64,000 bases of DNA. Source: Closterium sp. Naga37s-1 (taxonomy: Eukaryota; Streptophyta; Zygnematophyceae; Desmidiales; Closteriaceae). Below are positions 53,601-62,904 of the stretch, piece by piece (positions within the stretch are counted from its first letter, which is position 1; each line of letters starts with the position of its first letter). Below the pieces are notes generated by a model that saw only the letters and a list, made by a program, of their open reading frames with translations, searched no databases and was not told the DNA's origin. A program made the position numbers and the translations under genes. The stretch lies in assembly GCA_947471745.1 (NCBI GenBank), contig CANJKZ010000174.1:1960001-2024000 (forward strand), read 5' to 3'.

Positions 53601-53662
53601 GCACGATTCGGCGGGCCCTAAAAAAAAACACTGGTCCAAGGAGAGGACCTGCTCTGAAACCA

Positions 53663-53793
53663 TGTCAGAATGTGTAAGCGAGAATGAATGAACTAGTAGA
53701 ATGATGGGTACAAGTACTAACCCTAATTTGGGTTGTACCTCATATGGGCTATCCCACTACAGCCTACACAACATGCAACATATAAGTTTGACA
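53663..53793 (-). repeat. 5' LTR of Copia-6
   Basis: 131 bp; on the minus strand TGTCAAACTTATATGTTGC...CACATTCTGACA with core GGCTGTAGTGGGATAG. The PBS TGGTTTCAGAGC follows at 53662-53651, one base off the initiator-Met complement. Confidence 0.9.
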
Positions 53794-54482
53794 GGCTAGG
53801 GTGGTGCAAAATCCCACCGAGGAGCAGGTGGATGCAGCTGACCGCATCAAGTATTTGAACTCCTATCCCACCGTTGGAGTTCAATACTTAGCTGTGGCTC
53901 AAATGAAGCAGAAAGAAGCAGAGGTTCTCAAGGAGAAGGGGGAGCATCTTGGGGAGAGGGAGCTGTTTCTTACGGGGTTTGCCGATGCAACTTGGGCATC
54001 AGAAAAGGAATACATGTCCTCAGTGGGAGGTTATGTGTGTGATATTGGTGGTGGGCCCGTAAGCTGGAGGTAAAAGAAACAGGTGGAAACGGCGGGTTCA
54101 TCTGCTGAAGCCGACTACATGTCAATGTACCATGCAGCCAAGTAGCTGATTTGGCTGAGGAAGCTTCTGGAGGAGATAGGGCATGAAAAGAAAACAGCTA
54201 CACTGCTGTTTTGTGACAACTCCAGTGCCATTGCAATATCCAAGAACGCGGTGCTGCATGGACTCACCAAGCACATGCAGATCAAATGGCATTGGCTGCG
54301 CAAGGAAGTGCAGAAGGGATCCCTTCAGCCTCTCTATATGAGAACTCAGCAGCAGCCGGCAGATTTTCTCACGAAGCGGCTCGCTGAAGAACCTCACTGG
54401 CGCTGTGCTAAGTTGTGTCGCATGAGCCTTAACTAGGCTCACGCAAAAGGAGTGCAAGCAGGAGACTGCTTGAGGGGGAGTT
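53794..54482 (+). pseudogene. Copia-M RNase H domain and polypurine tract
   Basis: A third copia lineage: LTGFADATWASEKEYMSSVG, GGPVSWR then TAA, ETAGSSAEADYM, AK then TAG, LLFCDNSSAIAISKNAV, TKHMQIKWHWLR, QQQPADFLTKRL. These are the RNase H catalytic D-E-D and the typical RNase H end. A polypurine tract (TTGAGGGGGAG, 54470-54480) follows. Everything upstream is lost at the Copia-6 LTR edge. Two stops. Confidence 0.85.
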
Positions 54483-54613
54483 TGTTTGGTGCAAACACTA
54501 ATTTTGCACGTCAACCAGCCGCCTGCATGAAGTCCCGCATTTTTTGTGTGTTATGTGCGCATTCGTTTCTGCATTCTGTTTCATGAATTTTTTTTGTGGG
54601 CTCATGACAAGTC
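54483..54613 (+). repeat. 3' LTR of Copia-M, left part
   Basis: Begins TGTTTGGTGCAAAC just after the polypurine tract; GTGCAAA and TTTGCAC form a short hairpin at 54489-54509. Interrupted at 54613 by Copia-7, whose target duplication AAGTC is 54609-54613, and resumed at 62172. Confidence 0.7.
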
Positions 54614-54742
54614 TGTCAGAGTTATATGACATAGCTACTGTAGGCTGTAGTGGGGTAGCACATATGGGGTACAGTTGCCTAGGGTTTGCCTTTTGTACCC
54701 AACTTTCACTTAGTCATTTCATTCCTGTTTTCTTGATTCACA
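54614..54742 (+). repeat. 5' LTR of Copia-7
   Basis: TGTCAGAGTTATATGACATAGC...TGATTCACA, core GGCTGTAGTGGGGTAGCAC. The PBS-like TGGTATAGAGCGG lacks the two bases CA of the exact initiator-Met complement TGGTATCAGAGC. Confidence 0.95.
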
Positions 54743-54854
54743 TGGTATAGAGCGGGTTCCTACATGGGACCGTTCCTTCCTAAGGGCCCACCATAAGAAT
54801 TTTTTTTTAGCTGCCCGCGCACATTGCGCCCTGCCCTAATTTTTTTTTTTTTTT

Positions 54855-55845
54855 AGCGGCCCCTACGCTGCCCCTACGCGGCCCCTACGCCGCCTCCCAC
54901 GCGCCCCCTATGCGGCCCCTGGCGGCGCCCTGACGAGGCCCCTGCCGGCGCCCTATCGCGGCCCCTGACGCGCCCCCTGGTGGCGCCCTGACGCGGCCCT
55001 GACGCGGCCTGACGCGGCCCCTGGCGGCGCCCTGACGCGGCCCTGCCGCGGCCCCTGACGCGGCCCTGACGCGGCCTGCCGCGGCCCCTGCCGCGGCCCT
55101 GAAGCGGCCCCTGACGCGGCCCTGACGCGACTCTGCCGCGGCCCTGACGCGGCCCTGACGCGGCCCTGCCGCGGCCCCTGGCGGCGCCCTGACGCGGCCC
55201 CTGACGCGGCGCCCTGACGCGGCCCCTGCCGCGGCCCTGACGCGGCCCTGCCGCGGCCCCTGACGCGGCCCTGACGCGGCCTGCTGCGGCCCCTGCCGCG
55301 GCCCTGAAGCGGCCCCTGACGCGGCCCTGACGCGGCTCTGCCGCGGCCCTGACGCGGCCCTGACGCGGCCCCTGACGCGGCCCCTGCCGCGGCCCCTTCC
55401 GCGGCCCTGACGCGGCCCTGCCGCGGCCCCTGGCGGCGCCCTGACGCGGCCCCTGACGCGGCGCCCTGACGCGGCCCTGCCGCGGCCCCTGACGCGGCCC
55501 CTGCCGCGGCCCCTGACGCGGCCCCTGTCGCGGCCCCTGACGCGGCCCCGCCACCTACCTTTCCGGCCACGCCGCCTCCTCTCAGCGGCCCCGCCGCCTC
55601 CTCCCAGCGGCCCCGGACGCCGCCCTCTCAGCGGCCCCGCCGAGCCGCCGAGCAGCCTAGCCGCCCAGCAGCTGAGCCACCGAGCCGCCCAGCAGCCGAG
55701 CCGCCGAGCCGCCCAGCAGCCGAGCCGCCCAGCAGCAGAGCCGCCGAGCCGCCCAGCAGCCGAGCCGCTGAGCCGCCCAGCCGCCGAGCCGCCCAGCAGC
55801 CGAGCCGCCCTGCAGCCGAGCCGCCCGAGCCGCCCTGTCCGGTAA
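54855..55845 (+). repeat. Copia-7 leader tandem arrays
   Basis: 54870-55555: 10- to 14-base units built on GCGGCCCCTGAC and GCGGCCCTGCC. 55630-55840: 16-base units GCCGAGCCGCCCAGCA. The second array resembles the second array of Copia-4. It ends 70 bases before the gag ATG at 55910, so a ribosome would have to pass or skip ~1 kb of extreme GC-rich leader. Confidence 0.85.
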
Positions 55846-55909
55846 GAGCAGCGCCTCTCTCACAGCACTGCCCTCACCCCACTGTTTGCGCTGCTAGTCT
55901 ACTGCTGTC

Positions 55910-58900
55910 ATGGCTACCCCTAGTGTCCTCGCTTTTGACGCTGAGGGTCGGGCCATTGACTTTGACGTCTGGATAGATGACCTGCAGCTTTTCTTACAGT
56001 GCGATAGGGCAGACGGCCTCTCCCTCTTTGACCTCACTTCTGGTGCCTCTCCTGCCCCCGCCACTGATGCTGACGCAACTGTTCGCTCCCAGTGGGCCAC
56101 GCGCGATGCTGCTGCACGTCTTGCTGTGCGTCGCCACCTGCCTACCTCTGAGCGTGCGCACTTTAGCCAGTACAAGAGTGCTCAGACCTTGTACGACGCT
56201 GTAGTTGCACGCTACTCCTCCCCTGCCACTGCTGCACTGAGTCGCCTCATGCTACCGTACCTCTTCCCTGACCTTGCTGCCTTTCCCACAGTCGCTGACC
56301 TCATTACGCACCTACGCACTAGTGACACTCGCTACCGCGCTGCGCTTCCTGCTGAGTTCTGCGCCAAGAACCCCCCCCCCATGTACATCACCCTCTACTA
56401 CATAGTCACCCGGCTCCCTGACTCCCTTCGCGTAGTCAGGGACCACTTCCTCTCAGTTTGCCCCACCACTCTCACCGTTGACCTCCTCGAGAAGTCCCTC
56501 CTAGCAGCAGAGAAGAGCATAGTAGCTGTAGGAGCCTCTCGTGGTGACCCTCGCACCCCCATCTTTGAGGGGTGTTCCCCCTCCCCCCTTTTGCCCTCTG
56601 TTGCCTCTGCTGCTGCGGCCGACCTCGTTGGGCTTGAGTCGGTCGGTGCGGCGTCTACCCCTAGCGGGAGACGCCGCCCTGGCAAGGGCAAGGGGGGCAG
56701 GGGCGCTGGAGGAGCTAGCGGGGGCGGTGGAGGCGGCAGTGGAGGCGGTGGAGGAGGTGGGGGTGGCGGTGGGGGTGGTGGCGGGGGTGGAGGTGTCGGT
56801 GGCGGCAGTGGAGGCGGAGGCGGCAGCGGCAGTGGCGGAGGGAGCGGAGGTGGCGGCGGTGGAGGAGGAGGCGGCGGAGGAGGTGGAGCTGGTCGGGGTG
56901 GCGCTGCGCAGAGGGTCGGCTCCGGTGGTGGTCAGCGCCAGCAGCAGCAGCAGCACCAGCAGCGCACTCGTGACATCCCCTCCCCTCAGCAGCTCCGTGA
57001 GTGGTACACTGCACGCCAGAGGGGTGGGGGTTCTGGTCCGTGCACCTACGTCCTCCGCACCGGCGACCGCGCGGGTGAGCAGTGCGGGGGTGCGCACTCC
57101 ACCCAGCGCTGCTTTGGCCGCCTGACGGACGCTTGGCGTCACCAGTTCCCTGAGGCCACTGAGATCCCCCGCTGGGGTGAGCTGTCTAGGGCGGGTGTGG
57201 CTGTCTTTGACCTTGACTTTGATGCTATTCTTGCTGCCATGTATACTGTGACTATTAGTGATGAGGGTGACTGTTACTGGTGTTTTCCGCCCGACCCGGG
57301 CATTGAGACTGCTGCTCTAGGTACTGGTGAGGCTGCTGCTCTAGGTGCTAGCGAGGCTGCTGCTCTAGGTGCGTCTGCTCCCTCAGGTGCTGGTGAGTCT
57401 GCTCTCTCAGGTTCTGCGTCGGCTTCGGCCTCCCACACCTTCACCCTTGACTCGGGGGCTTCTCGCTCCTTCTTTCGAGACCGCACCACACTCACGCCGC
57501 TTAGCCGGCCAGTTGCAGTCTCTCTGGCAGACCCCTCTGGGGGTCCTGTCCTTGCTCACTTCTCCACTGTCCTCCCGTGTCCGGCGGCCCCCTCTGGCAC
57601 CCTGTCTGGTCTTTACCTTCCCTCGTTCTCTACGAACTTGGTGAGTGGTGCTGACCTACAGGATGCGGGGGTTCACCAGTTCACTCCTGCGAGTCGGCGG
57701 GTGACCCACTGCACGGACGCTCGGACAGGCCGACACCTGGCCACGTTTACCCGTCGGCCGGGGTCGAGCCTGTACACCCTGACCACTGCGTCTCCTCCAG
57801 TCACTGCGTCTGGTCAGGTAGCTGCGTCGGGTCAGGTGTTTGCTGCAGCGTCCAGGTCTGGTCCTGAGTCTGCCCCCTGCTCGTGTCGCCTCCTGTCTCA
57901 CGAGACTCTCCTCTGGCACCACCGCCTTGGTCACCCCTCCCTGCTTTGTCTCCGAAGCATGGCCTCCCGTGTCCTTGTCTCTGGTCTTCCCCGGTCCCTC
58001 CCTCCCCTTCCTCCGGGGCCTGGCCCTACCTGCGTCCCCTGTGTCGAGGGGCGGCAGCGGGCTGCCCCTCACTCCTCCCAGTTTCCTCCGACAGAGGCCC
58101 CGCTGCAGACGCTTCACATGGACGTGTGGGGCCCGGCCCGCGTCCGTGGACAGGGTCACGAGCGCTACTTCCTGCTGGTGGTTGACGACTACTCGCGTTA
58201 CACCACAGTCTTCCCCTTGCGCAGCAAGGGTGATGTCACTGAGGTGTTGATCGACTGGATCCGCGCAGCTCGTCTCCAGCTCAGGCAGAGCTTCGGCTCG
58301 GACTTTCCTGTTCAGCGTCTGCACTCTGACAGAGGTGGAGAGTTCTCCTCTGGCCTTCTGCGAGCCTACTGTCGTGCACGAGGCATCCGCCAGACCTTCA
58401 CGCTTCCGGACTCTCCACAGCAAAATGGGATTGCTGAGCGCCGCATTGGCATGGTCATGGACGTCGCCCGTACGTCCATGATGCATGCGGCTGCCCCCCA
58501 TTTTCTGTGGCCGTTTGCGGTTCGGTACGCGGCGCATCAGATCAACCTTCACCCCAGGGTCTCCATGCCGGAGACCTCCCCAGCTTTGCTGTGGACGGGG
58601 AAGGTTGGCGATGCGTCTGCGTTCCGTGTCTGGGGATCTCGGGCGTTTGTCCGCGACTTGTCTGCGGACAAGCTGTCCCCTCGTGCTGCTCCTTGCGTCT
58701 TCCTTGGCTTCCCCCCTGACGCGCCAGGGTGGCAGTTCTACCACCCCACCTCTCGCCGTGTCCTGTCCTCCCAGGACGTCACGTTTGATGAGTCGGTCCC
58801 CTACTACCGCCTCTTCCCCTACCGCACTCCGTCCCTCCCCCCGCCACCGCTCTTCCTTGTCCCAGGTCCCCCCCCGGTAGACCCCCTCCCCCCTCAGGGT

Positions 58901-61123
58901 CCTGCCCCTTCAGGTGTGTCCCAGGTAGACGCAGTCGAGCCTGTCGAGGTTACTGGTGACTCTGGTGCTGCTGAGGGTGCTGAGCCTGGGGGTGCTGACT
59001 CTGGAGGTGCTGAGCGTGTGGGTGCTACGCCTGGGGGTGCTGAGCCTGAGGGTGCTACTACTGGGGGTGCTGAGCCTGAGGGTGCTGAGCCTGGGGGTGC
59101 TACTACTGGGGGTGCTGAGCCTGGGGGTGCTGAGCCTGGGAGTGCTACGCCTGGGGGTGCTACGCCTGGAGGTGCTGAGCCTGGGGGTGCGGAGCCTGAG
59201 GGAGCTGGGCCTGCTCGTGTGGCGTCTGGCGGTGCTGAGCCTGGAGGTTCTCCGGGTGCTTCGTCTCGGCGGGAGCCACTCTCTCCACAGGAGCTGCGCG
59301 AGTGGTTTGCCCGGCGCTGGAGGCGTGCTGCTGGAGCTGGAGGTTCTTCGGCTGCTGAGGGTGCTGGTGCCGCGGGTCCCGGAGGTGCTCGTACTGGGAG
59401 TACTGGAGCTGCTGGGCCTGCGGGTATGACTGGAGCTGGAGCTGCTGAGGGTGTTGGCGCTAAGGCTACTGCTGTCGGTCCTGGAGGCGGTCCTGCTGGG
59501 GGTGCTGGAGCTGGAGGTACTGCTGGCGCTGGTGCTGCCGCTGGGGGTACTGGTGCTGTCCCTGCTGTGTCTGGAGTCGCCACACGGCCTAGGCCGTACT
59601 TCGTTCCGCTCCTTCAGCAGGTTCTTGGTCTCCCGCCTTCTACTGGTCCTCCTCCTCCCTTAGAGTGTCCACAGCCTGTCCCGTCACAGTTACAGTTACA
59701 GCCGGCCTCCCCACTGCCCGCTCCTTCTCCCTACACTGGTCCTACTGGAGGTCTTGCTGAGCGTCGTGAGCCTGCGTCTCGCCCTGCGTCGCCTGTCCGT
59801 GCTGCTCGCACTAGTGGTCGCGGTTCGCGTCAGCGTCCTCCTCCTGTCCCTGGCACGCACCGGATGTCTCTGCGTCCGTCCACTGCTCCTCTGCGTGCCC
59901 CTTTGCCTTCTCCTCCTGAGTCCTCTCTTCCTGCTCTTCCTGACCCGGAGTCGGACTCCCTTCGTGCTGCCAGTCCTACTGTCACGCGTCTCCTTGCTAC
60001 TGTTGTCACTGACCCTTCCTTTGAGTCCACTACTGCGCCTGCCCTAGTTACTGAGCTCGTCGACTTTGCTGCTCGCTGTCGTCTAGACTACGCTGCTAGT
60101 CTTGTTGCTGAGTCTGAGTCTGTCTGTCCTCCGTCCGTCGGGGGTGAGTGTGCCCTTGGCACGGACGTCCTTGAGGACAGGCAGGAGGAGTTCCAGTGTT
60201 TGGCTGCTGCTTCACCTCATCTCGTGTCCGTACTGCTTACCCCTGAGGGAGACCCGGATGCACTTGACATCCCGACTCCGCGCTCTTACGCGGAGGCGAT
60301 AGAGGGTCCCTACTCCTCTCAGTGGCAGGCAGCTGTGGACGCAGAGATGGCTTCCTGGAAGTCCACAGGCACCTACGTTGACGAGGTTCCCCCACCTGGG
60401 GCGAACATCGTCAGTGGCATGTGGATTTTCAGGGTGAAGCGGCCGCCGGGTTCTCCGCCTGTCTTCAAGGCGCGTTACGTGGCTCGTGGCTTCAGTCAGC
60501 GGCAGGGAGTTGACTACTTTCAGACCTTCTCTCCCACCCCGAAGATGACCACTCTTCGGGTACTGCTGCACATAGCTGCTCACCGCGACTACGAGCTGCA
60601 CTCTCTTGACTTCAGCACTGCTTTCTTGCAGGGCAGCCTGCACGAGGAGATCTGGCTGCGTCGCCCACCTGGCTTCACTGGGTCTTTTCCTCCTGGCACC
60701 CAGTGGAGCCTCCGGCGGCCAGTCTACGGTCTCCGCCAGGCACCGCGTGAGTGGCACGACACACTGAGGACTACACTTGCGGCTCTTGGGTTTGCTCCCT
60801 CTACTGCCGACCCGTCGCTGTTTCTGCGCACCGACACTTCTTTGCAGCCGTTCTACATCCTCGTGTACGTCGACGACTTGGTCTTTGCCACAGCTGACAC
60901 TGCTGGACTCGCCCACGTGAAGTCCGAGCTGCAGAAGAGACACACGTGCACAGACCTGGGTGAACTGCGCAGCTACCTTGGCTTGCAGATCACCCGGGAT
61001 AGAGCACGCCGCACCATTACCCTGACTCAGTCACACATGGTGCAGCAGGTCCTTCACGTACTCCTCGCCTCATGCCACTCCTCTGCCTACTCGCCACTCG
61101 CTCTCAGCTCTGCCTTCGGATGA
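55910..61123 (+). CDS. Copia-7 gag-pol polyprotein (1737 codons)
   Basis: One frame encodes gag, protease, integrase and RT. Capsid-type region 1-190 (VLAFDAEGRAIDFDVWIDDL, YDAVVARYSSPATAALSRL); Gly-rich tract about 261-331; SPQQLREWYTARQ; enlarged knuckle Cys378, Cys392, His396, Cys401; protease LDSGAS with Asp514; integrase finger His670/His671, Cys708/Cys711; integrase Asp738, Asp807, Glu843 (D-D-35-E); linker about 990-1290; RT with YVDD at 1653-1656. Gag and pol share one frame, as in Ty1/copia elements of plants. The frame ends early (LHVLLASCHSSAYSPL) because 14 bases are missing near 61058 relative to Copia-4. Confidence 0.95.
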   Translation: MATPSVLAFDAEGRAIDFDVWIDDLQLFLQCDRADGLSLFDLTSGASPAPATDADATVRSQWATRDAAARLAVRRHLPTSERAHFSQYKSAQTLYDAVVARYSSPATAALSRLMLPYLFPDLAAFPTVADLITHLRTSDTRYRAALPAEFCAKNPPPMYITLYYIVTRLPDSLRVVRDHFLSVCPTTLTVDLLEKSLLAAEKSIVAVGASRGDPRTPIFEGCSPSPLLPSVASAAAADLVGLESVGAASTPSGRRRPGKGKGGRGAGGASGGGGGGSGGGGGGGGGGGGGGGGGGVGGGSGGGGGSGSGGGSGGGGGGGGGGGGGGAGRGGAAQRVGSGGGQRQQQQQHQQRTRDIPSPQQLREWYTARQRGGGSGPCTYVLRTGDRAGEQCGGAHSTQRCFGRLTDAWRHQFPEATEIPRWGELSRAGVAVFDLDFDAILAAMYTVTISDEGDCYWCFPPDPGIETAALGTGEAAALGASEAAALGASAPSGAGESALSGSASASASHTFTLDSGASRSFFRDRTTLTPLSRPVAVSLADPSGGPVLAHFSTVLPCPAAPSGTLSGLYLPSFSTNLVSGADLQDAGVHQFTPASRRVTHCTDARTGRHLATFTRRPGSSLYTLTTASPPVTASGQVAASGQVFAAASRSGPESAPCSCRLLSHETLLWHHRLGHPSLLCLRSMASRVLVSGLPRSLPPLPPGPGPTCVPCVEGRQRAAPHSSQFPPTEAPLQTLHMDVWGPARVRGQGHERYFLLVVDDYSRYTTVFPLRSKGDVTEVLIDWIRAARLQLRQSFGSDFPVQRLHSDRGGEFSSGLLRAYCRARGIRQTFTLPDSPQQNGIAERRIGMVMDVARTSMMHAAAPHFLWPFAVRYAAHQINLHPRVSMPETSPALLWTGKVGDASAFRVWGSRAFVRDLSADKLSPRAAPCVFLGFPPDAPGWQFYHPTSRRVLSSQDVTFDESVPYYRLFPYRTPSLPPPPLFLVPGPPPVDPLPPQGPAPSGVSQVDAVEPVEVTGDSGAAEGAEPGGADSGGAERVGATPGGAEPEGATTGGAEPEGAEPGGATTGGAEPGGAEPGSATPGGATPGGAEPGGAEPEGAGPARVASGGAEPGGSPGASSRREPLSPQELREWFARRWRRAAGAGGSSAAEGAGAAGPGGARTGSTGAAGPAGMTGAGAAEGVGAKATAVGPGGGPAGGAGAGGTAGAGAAAGGTGAVPAVSGVATRPRPYFVPLLQQVLGLPPSTGPPPPLECPQPVPSQLQLQPASPLPAPSPYTGPTGGLAERREPASRPASPVRAARTSGRGSRQRPPPVPGTHRMSLRPSTAPLRAPLPSPPESSLPALPDPESDSLRAASPTVTRLLATVVTDPSFESTTAPALVTELVDFAARCRLDYAASLVAESESVCPPSVGGECALGTDVLEDRQEEFQCLAAASPHLVSVLLTPEGDPDALDIPTPRSYAEAIEGPYSSQWQAAVDAEMASWKSTGTYVDEVPPPGANIVSGMWIFRVKRPPGSPPVFKARYVARGFSQRQGVDYFQTFSPTPKMTTLRVLLHIAAHRDYELHSLDFSTAFLQGSLHEEIWLRRPPGFTGSFPPGTQWSLRRPVYGLRQAPREWHDTLRTTLAALGFAPSTADPSLFLRTDTSLQPFYILVYVDDLVFATADTAGLAHVKSELQKRHTCTDLGELRSYLGLQITRDRARRTITLTQSHMVQQVLHVLLASCHSSAYSPLALSSAFG

Positions 61124-61835
61124 GTCCGTAGAGTCGAGTGGCCCGTACCCAGAGCTTGTTGGCTGCCTCATGTACCTGATGACCTGCACACGACCTGACC
61201 TTGCATACTCTCTTAGCATTCTTGCACGCTATGTTGCTCCTGGGAGACACAGACCGGAGCACATGGCTGCAGCGAAGAGGGTGTTGCGCTACTTGTGCAG
61301 TACGTCGGGCATGGGGCTTGTGCTTGGAGGGCAGAGTCCAGTGGTCCTCACTGGACACGCAGACGCTTCTTGGGCTGACGACCAGGCTACGCAGCGGTCG
61401 TCACAGGGTTACACCTTCAGCCTTGGTTCCGGCTCTGTTTCGTGGCGGGCTACTCGCTCGTCTTCTGTTCTCGGCTCTAGTTGTGAGGCTGAGATCTACG
61501 CCGGGGCCATGGCTGCACAGGAGCTTCGCTGGCTCACCTACCTGCTGACTGACCTCGGAGAGCCGCCTCGTTCTCCCCCAGTGCTCTACGTAGACAACAA
61601 GGCCATGCTGGCCTTGTGTCGAGAGCAGAGACTGGAGCACAGAACGAAGCACATTGCTCTTCGCTACTTCCTTGCTCGTGAGCTACAGCAGCGTGGTCAG
61701 CTGCGACTTGCGTACGTGGCCTCTGAGGCCAACACTGCTGATATCTTCACCAAGGCACTTGCGCCTTGTGATCATCAGCGCTTCTGTACTCAGCTGGGTC
61801 TTGTACCTACCTTGCCTCACTTGCTCACCTCTTGA
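61059..61835 (+). pseudogene. Copia-7 RNase H, frameshifted from the polyprotein
   Basis: Continues the polyprotein after the 14-base deletion: GCLMYLMTCTRPDLAY, LTGHADASWADD, SWRATRSSSVLGSSCEAEIY, LYVDNKAMLALCREQ, then the end ASEANTADIFTKALAPCDHQ and TGA at 61833. The RNase H Asp-Glu-Asp residues are intact. It can be made only by frameshifting. Confidence 0.9.
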
Positions 61836-62042
61836 CCTTGTTTGTACTGTTGCATATATATATACTCCTGCTCTTGCTTGTCTAGCCTTATATATATATG
61901 TAATCCTGCATGTGAACTGGCCTTGTGGCCTTGAACTTGTGCTCGGAATGTGTGGTGACTTTGTGATCCACCCTGAGCTTGCTTTGCTTTGCTTGACTGG
62001 TCTTGTGACCCCTTGTTCTCCCCCACTTTGCCTATGGGGGTG

Positions 62043-62171
62043 TGTCAGAGTTATATGACATAGCTACTGTAGGCTATAGTGGGGTAGCACATATGGGGTA
62101 CAGTTGCCTAGGGTTTGCCTTTTGTACCCAACTTTCACTTAGTCATTTCATTCCTGTTTTCTTGATTCACA
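62043..62171 (+). repeat. 3' LTR of Copia-7
   Basis: Identical to the 5' LTR except GGCTATAG for GGCTGTAG. Preceded by GCCTATGGGGGTG (62030-62042), the family polypurine tract. Confidence 0.95.
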
Positions 62172-62904
62172 AAGTCATGACGGATGATGATGGGTCATGA
62201 ATTCTCATGACGACTCATGTACGTTAGTAATTTCTCATGAACAACGATGAGCGTTCATGAAAGTTGCGAGCGTCATGAAACCTCATGAATTTTCAGAAGT
62301 GCTCATGGCGAGAGTCAAGTGTTGTCACGATTTTAATAATAGCGTAGGTGAACAAGATATAAATTTGTGACGTTTAGGATAATAGGAGTGAGTCGTAAAA
62401 GGGGCGATATCAGTCAGGCGGGAGGCCAAAATGAACAAGTCAAAGTGGGGAATCAGTGTGCGAAATAGTACCGTTGGAGCAACGGTAACCAGCAGTAGAT
62501 ACTTAAGCAAGTCGGCAATGTGGGAGCTTTGCTTGCGTGTTTGTTTTCACACTATGCTTAAACTTCCTTCTATTGCATCTGGTAACTAAGTAAGGAGAAG
62601 CCAACCATCACAAGCCCATGATTAGGATTGCCCACTCAAGATCTAGTTAGCCGAGCTAGGGTTATCTCCCACGTAGTCGCGGCTGACACCGATCTTATTA
62701 CAAACACGCAAGGATCTACCACAGATGAATAGTAGAGACCTACTGCGAACACGATTGTGGGCCGACACCGAAGAGCCAAAGCCTACAACGGGGTGGTGGG
62801 CGCATACCGTCGCAGCCGACGACAGACCAACTTTATAACGACAAACCTCCGATTTACCGAAGTTCAGAACCCCCCATCAGCGAGCGCGGGCGGCCGAGTA
62901 TAAT
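62172..62904 (+). repeat. Copia-M LTR, right part, and unassigned sequence
   Basis: Continues the Copia-M LTR after the Copia-7 insertion. 62176-62290 is crowded with the palindrome TCATGA (seven copies). The LTR end could not be placed. From about 62580 to 62904 there is sequence of unknown type leading into a gypsy gag; it may be the leader of that element. Confidence 0.4.

Larger units (their letters stand above)
48768..53793 (-). mobile_element. Copia-6: short-LTR copia element, 3' part lost
   Basis: Minus strand, 5' LTR at 53793-53663, PBS, GC-rich leader, gag with a large internal deletion, protease, integrase, linker, RT. The RNase H and 3' LTR are missing: RT ends at about 48768 against the 5' end of LINE-2. 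Same family as Copia-4 and 7. Confidence 0.9.
54614..62171 (+). mobile_element. Copia-7: youngest, nearly intact short-LTR copia element
   Basis: 7558 bp, LTRs 54614-54742 and 62043-62171 (129 bp each, one difference), TSD AAGTC at 54609-54613 and 62172-62176. Complete order: LTR, PBS-like TGGTATAGAGCGG, two GC-rich leader arrays, one long gag-pol frame, RNase H in a shifted frame, polypurine tract, LTR. It serves as the reference copy for the family in this window. Confidence 0.96.

Noticed and set aside
52430-53677. 415-codon plus-strand frame rich in Ala, Gly, Arg and Gln
   Set aside because: It is antisense to Copia-6 gag and runs through its GC-rich leader array; composition artefact.
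54874-55570. 200-residue Arg/Gly/Pro/Gln repeat frames on the minus strand
   Set aside because: Antisense of the Copia-7 leader array; no start context, homologous frame or conservation.
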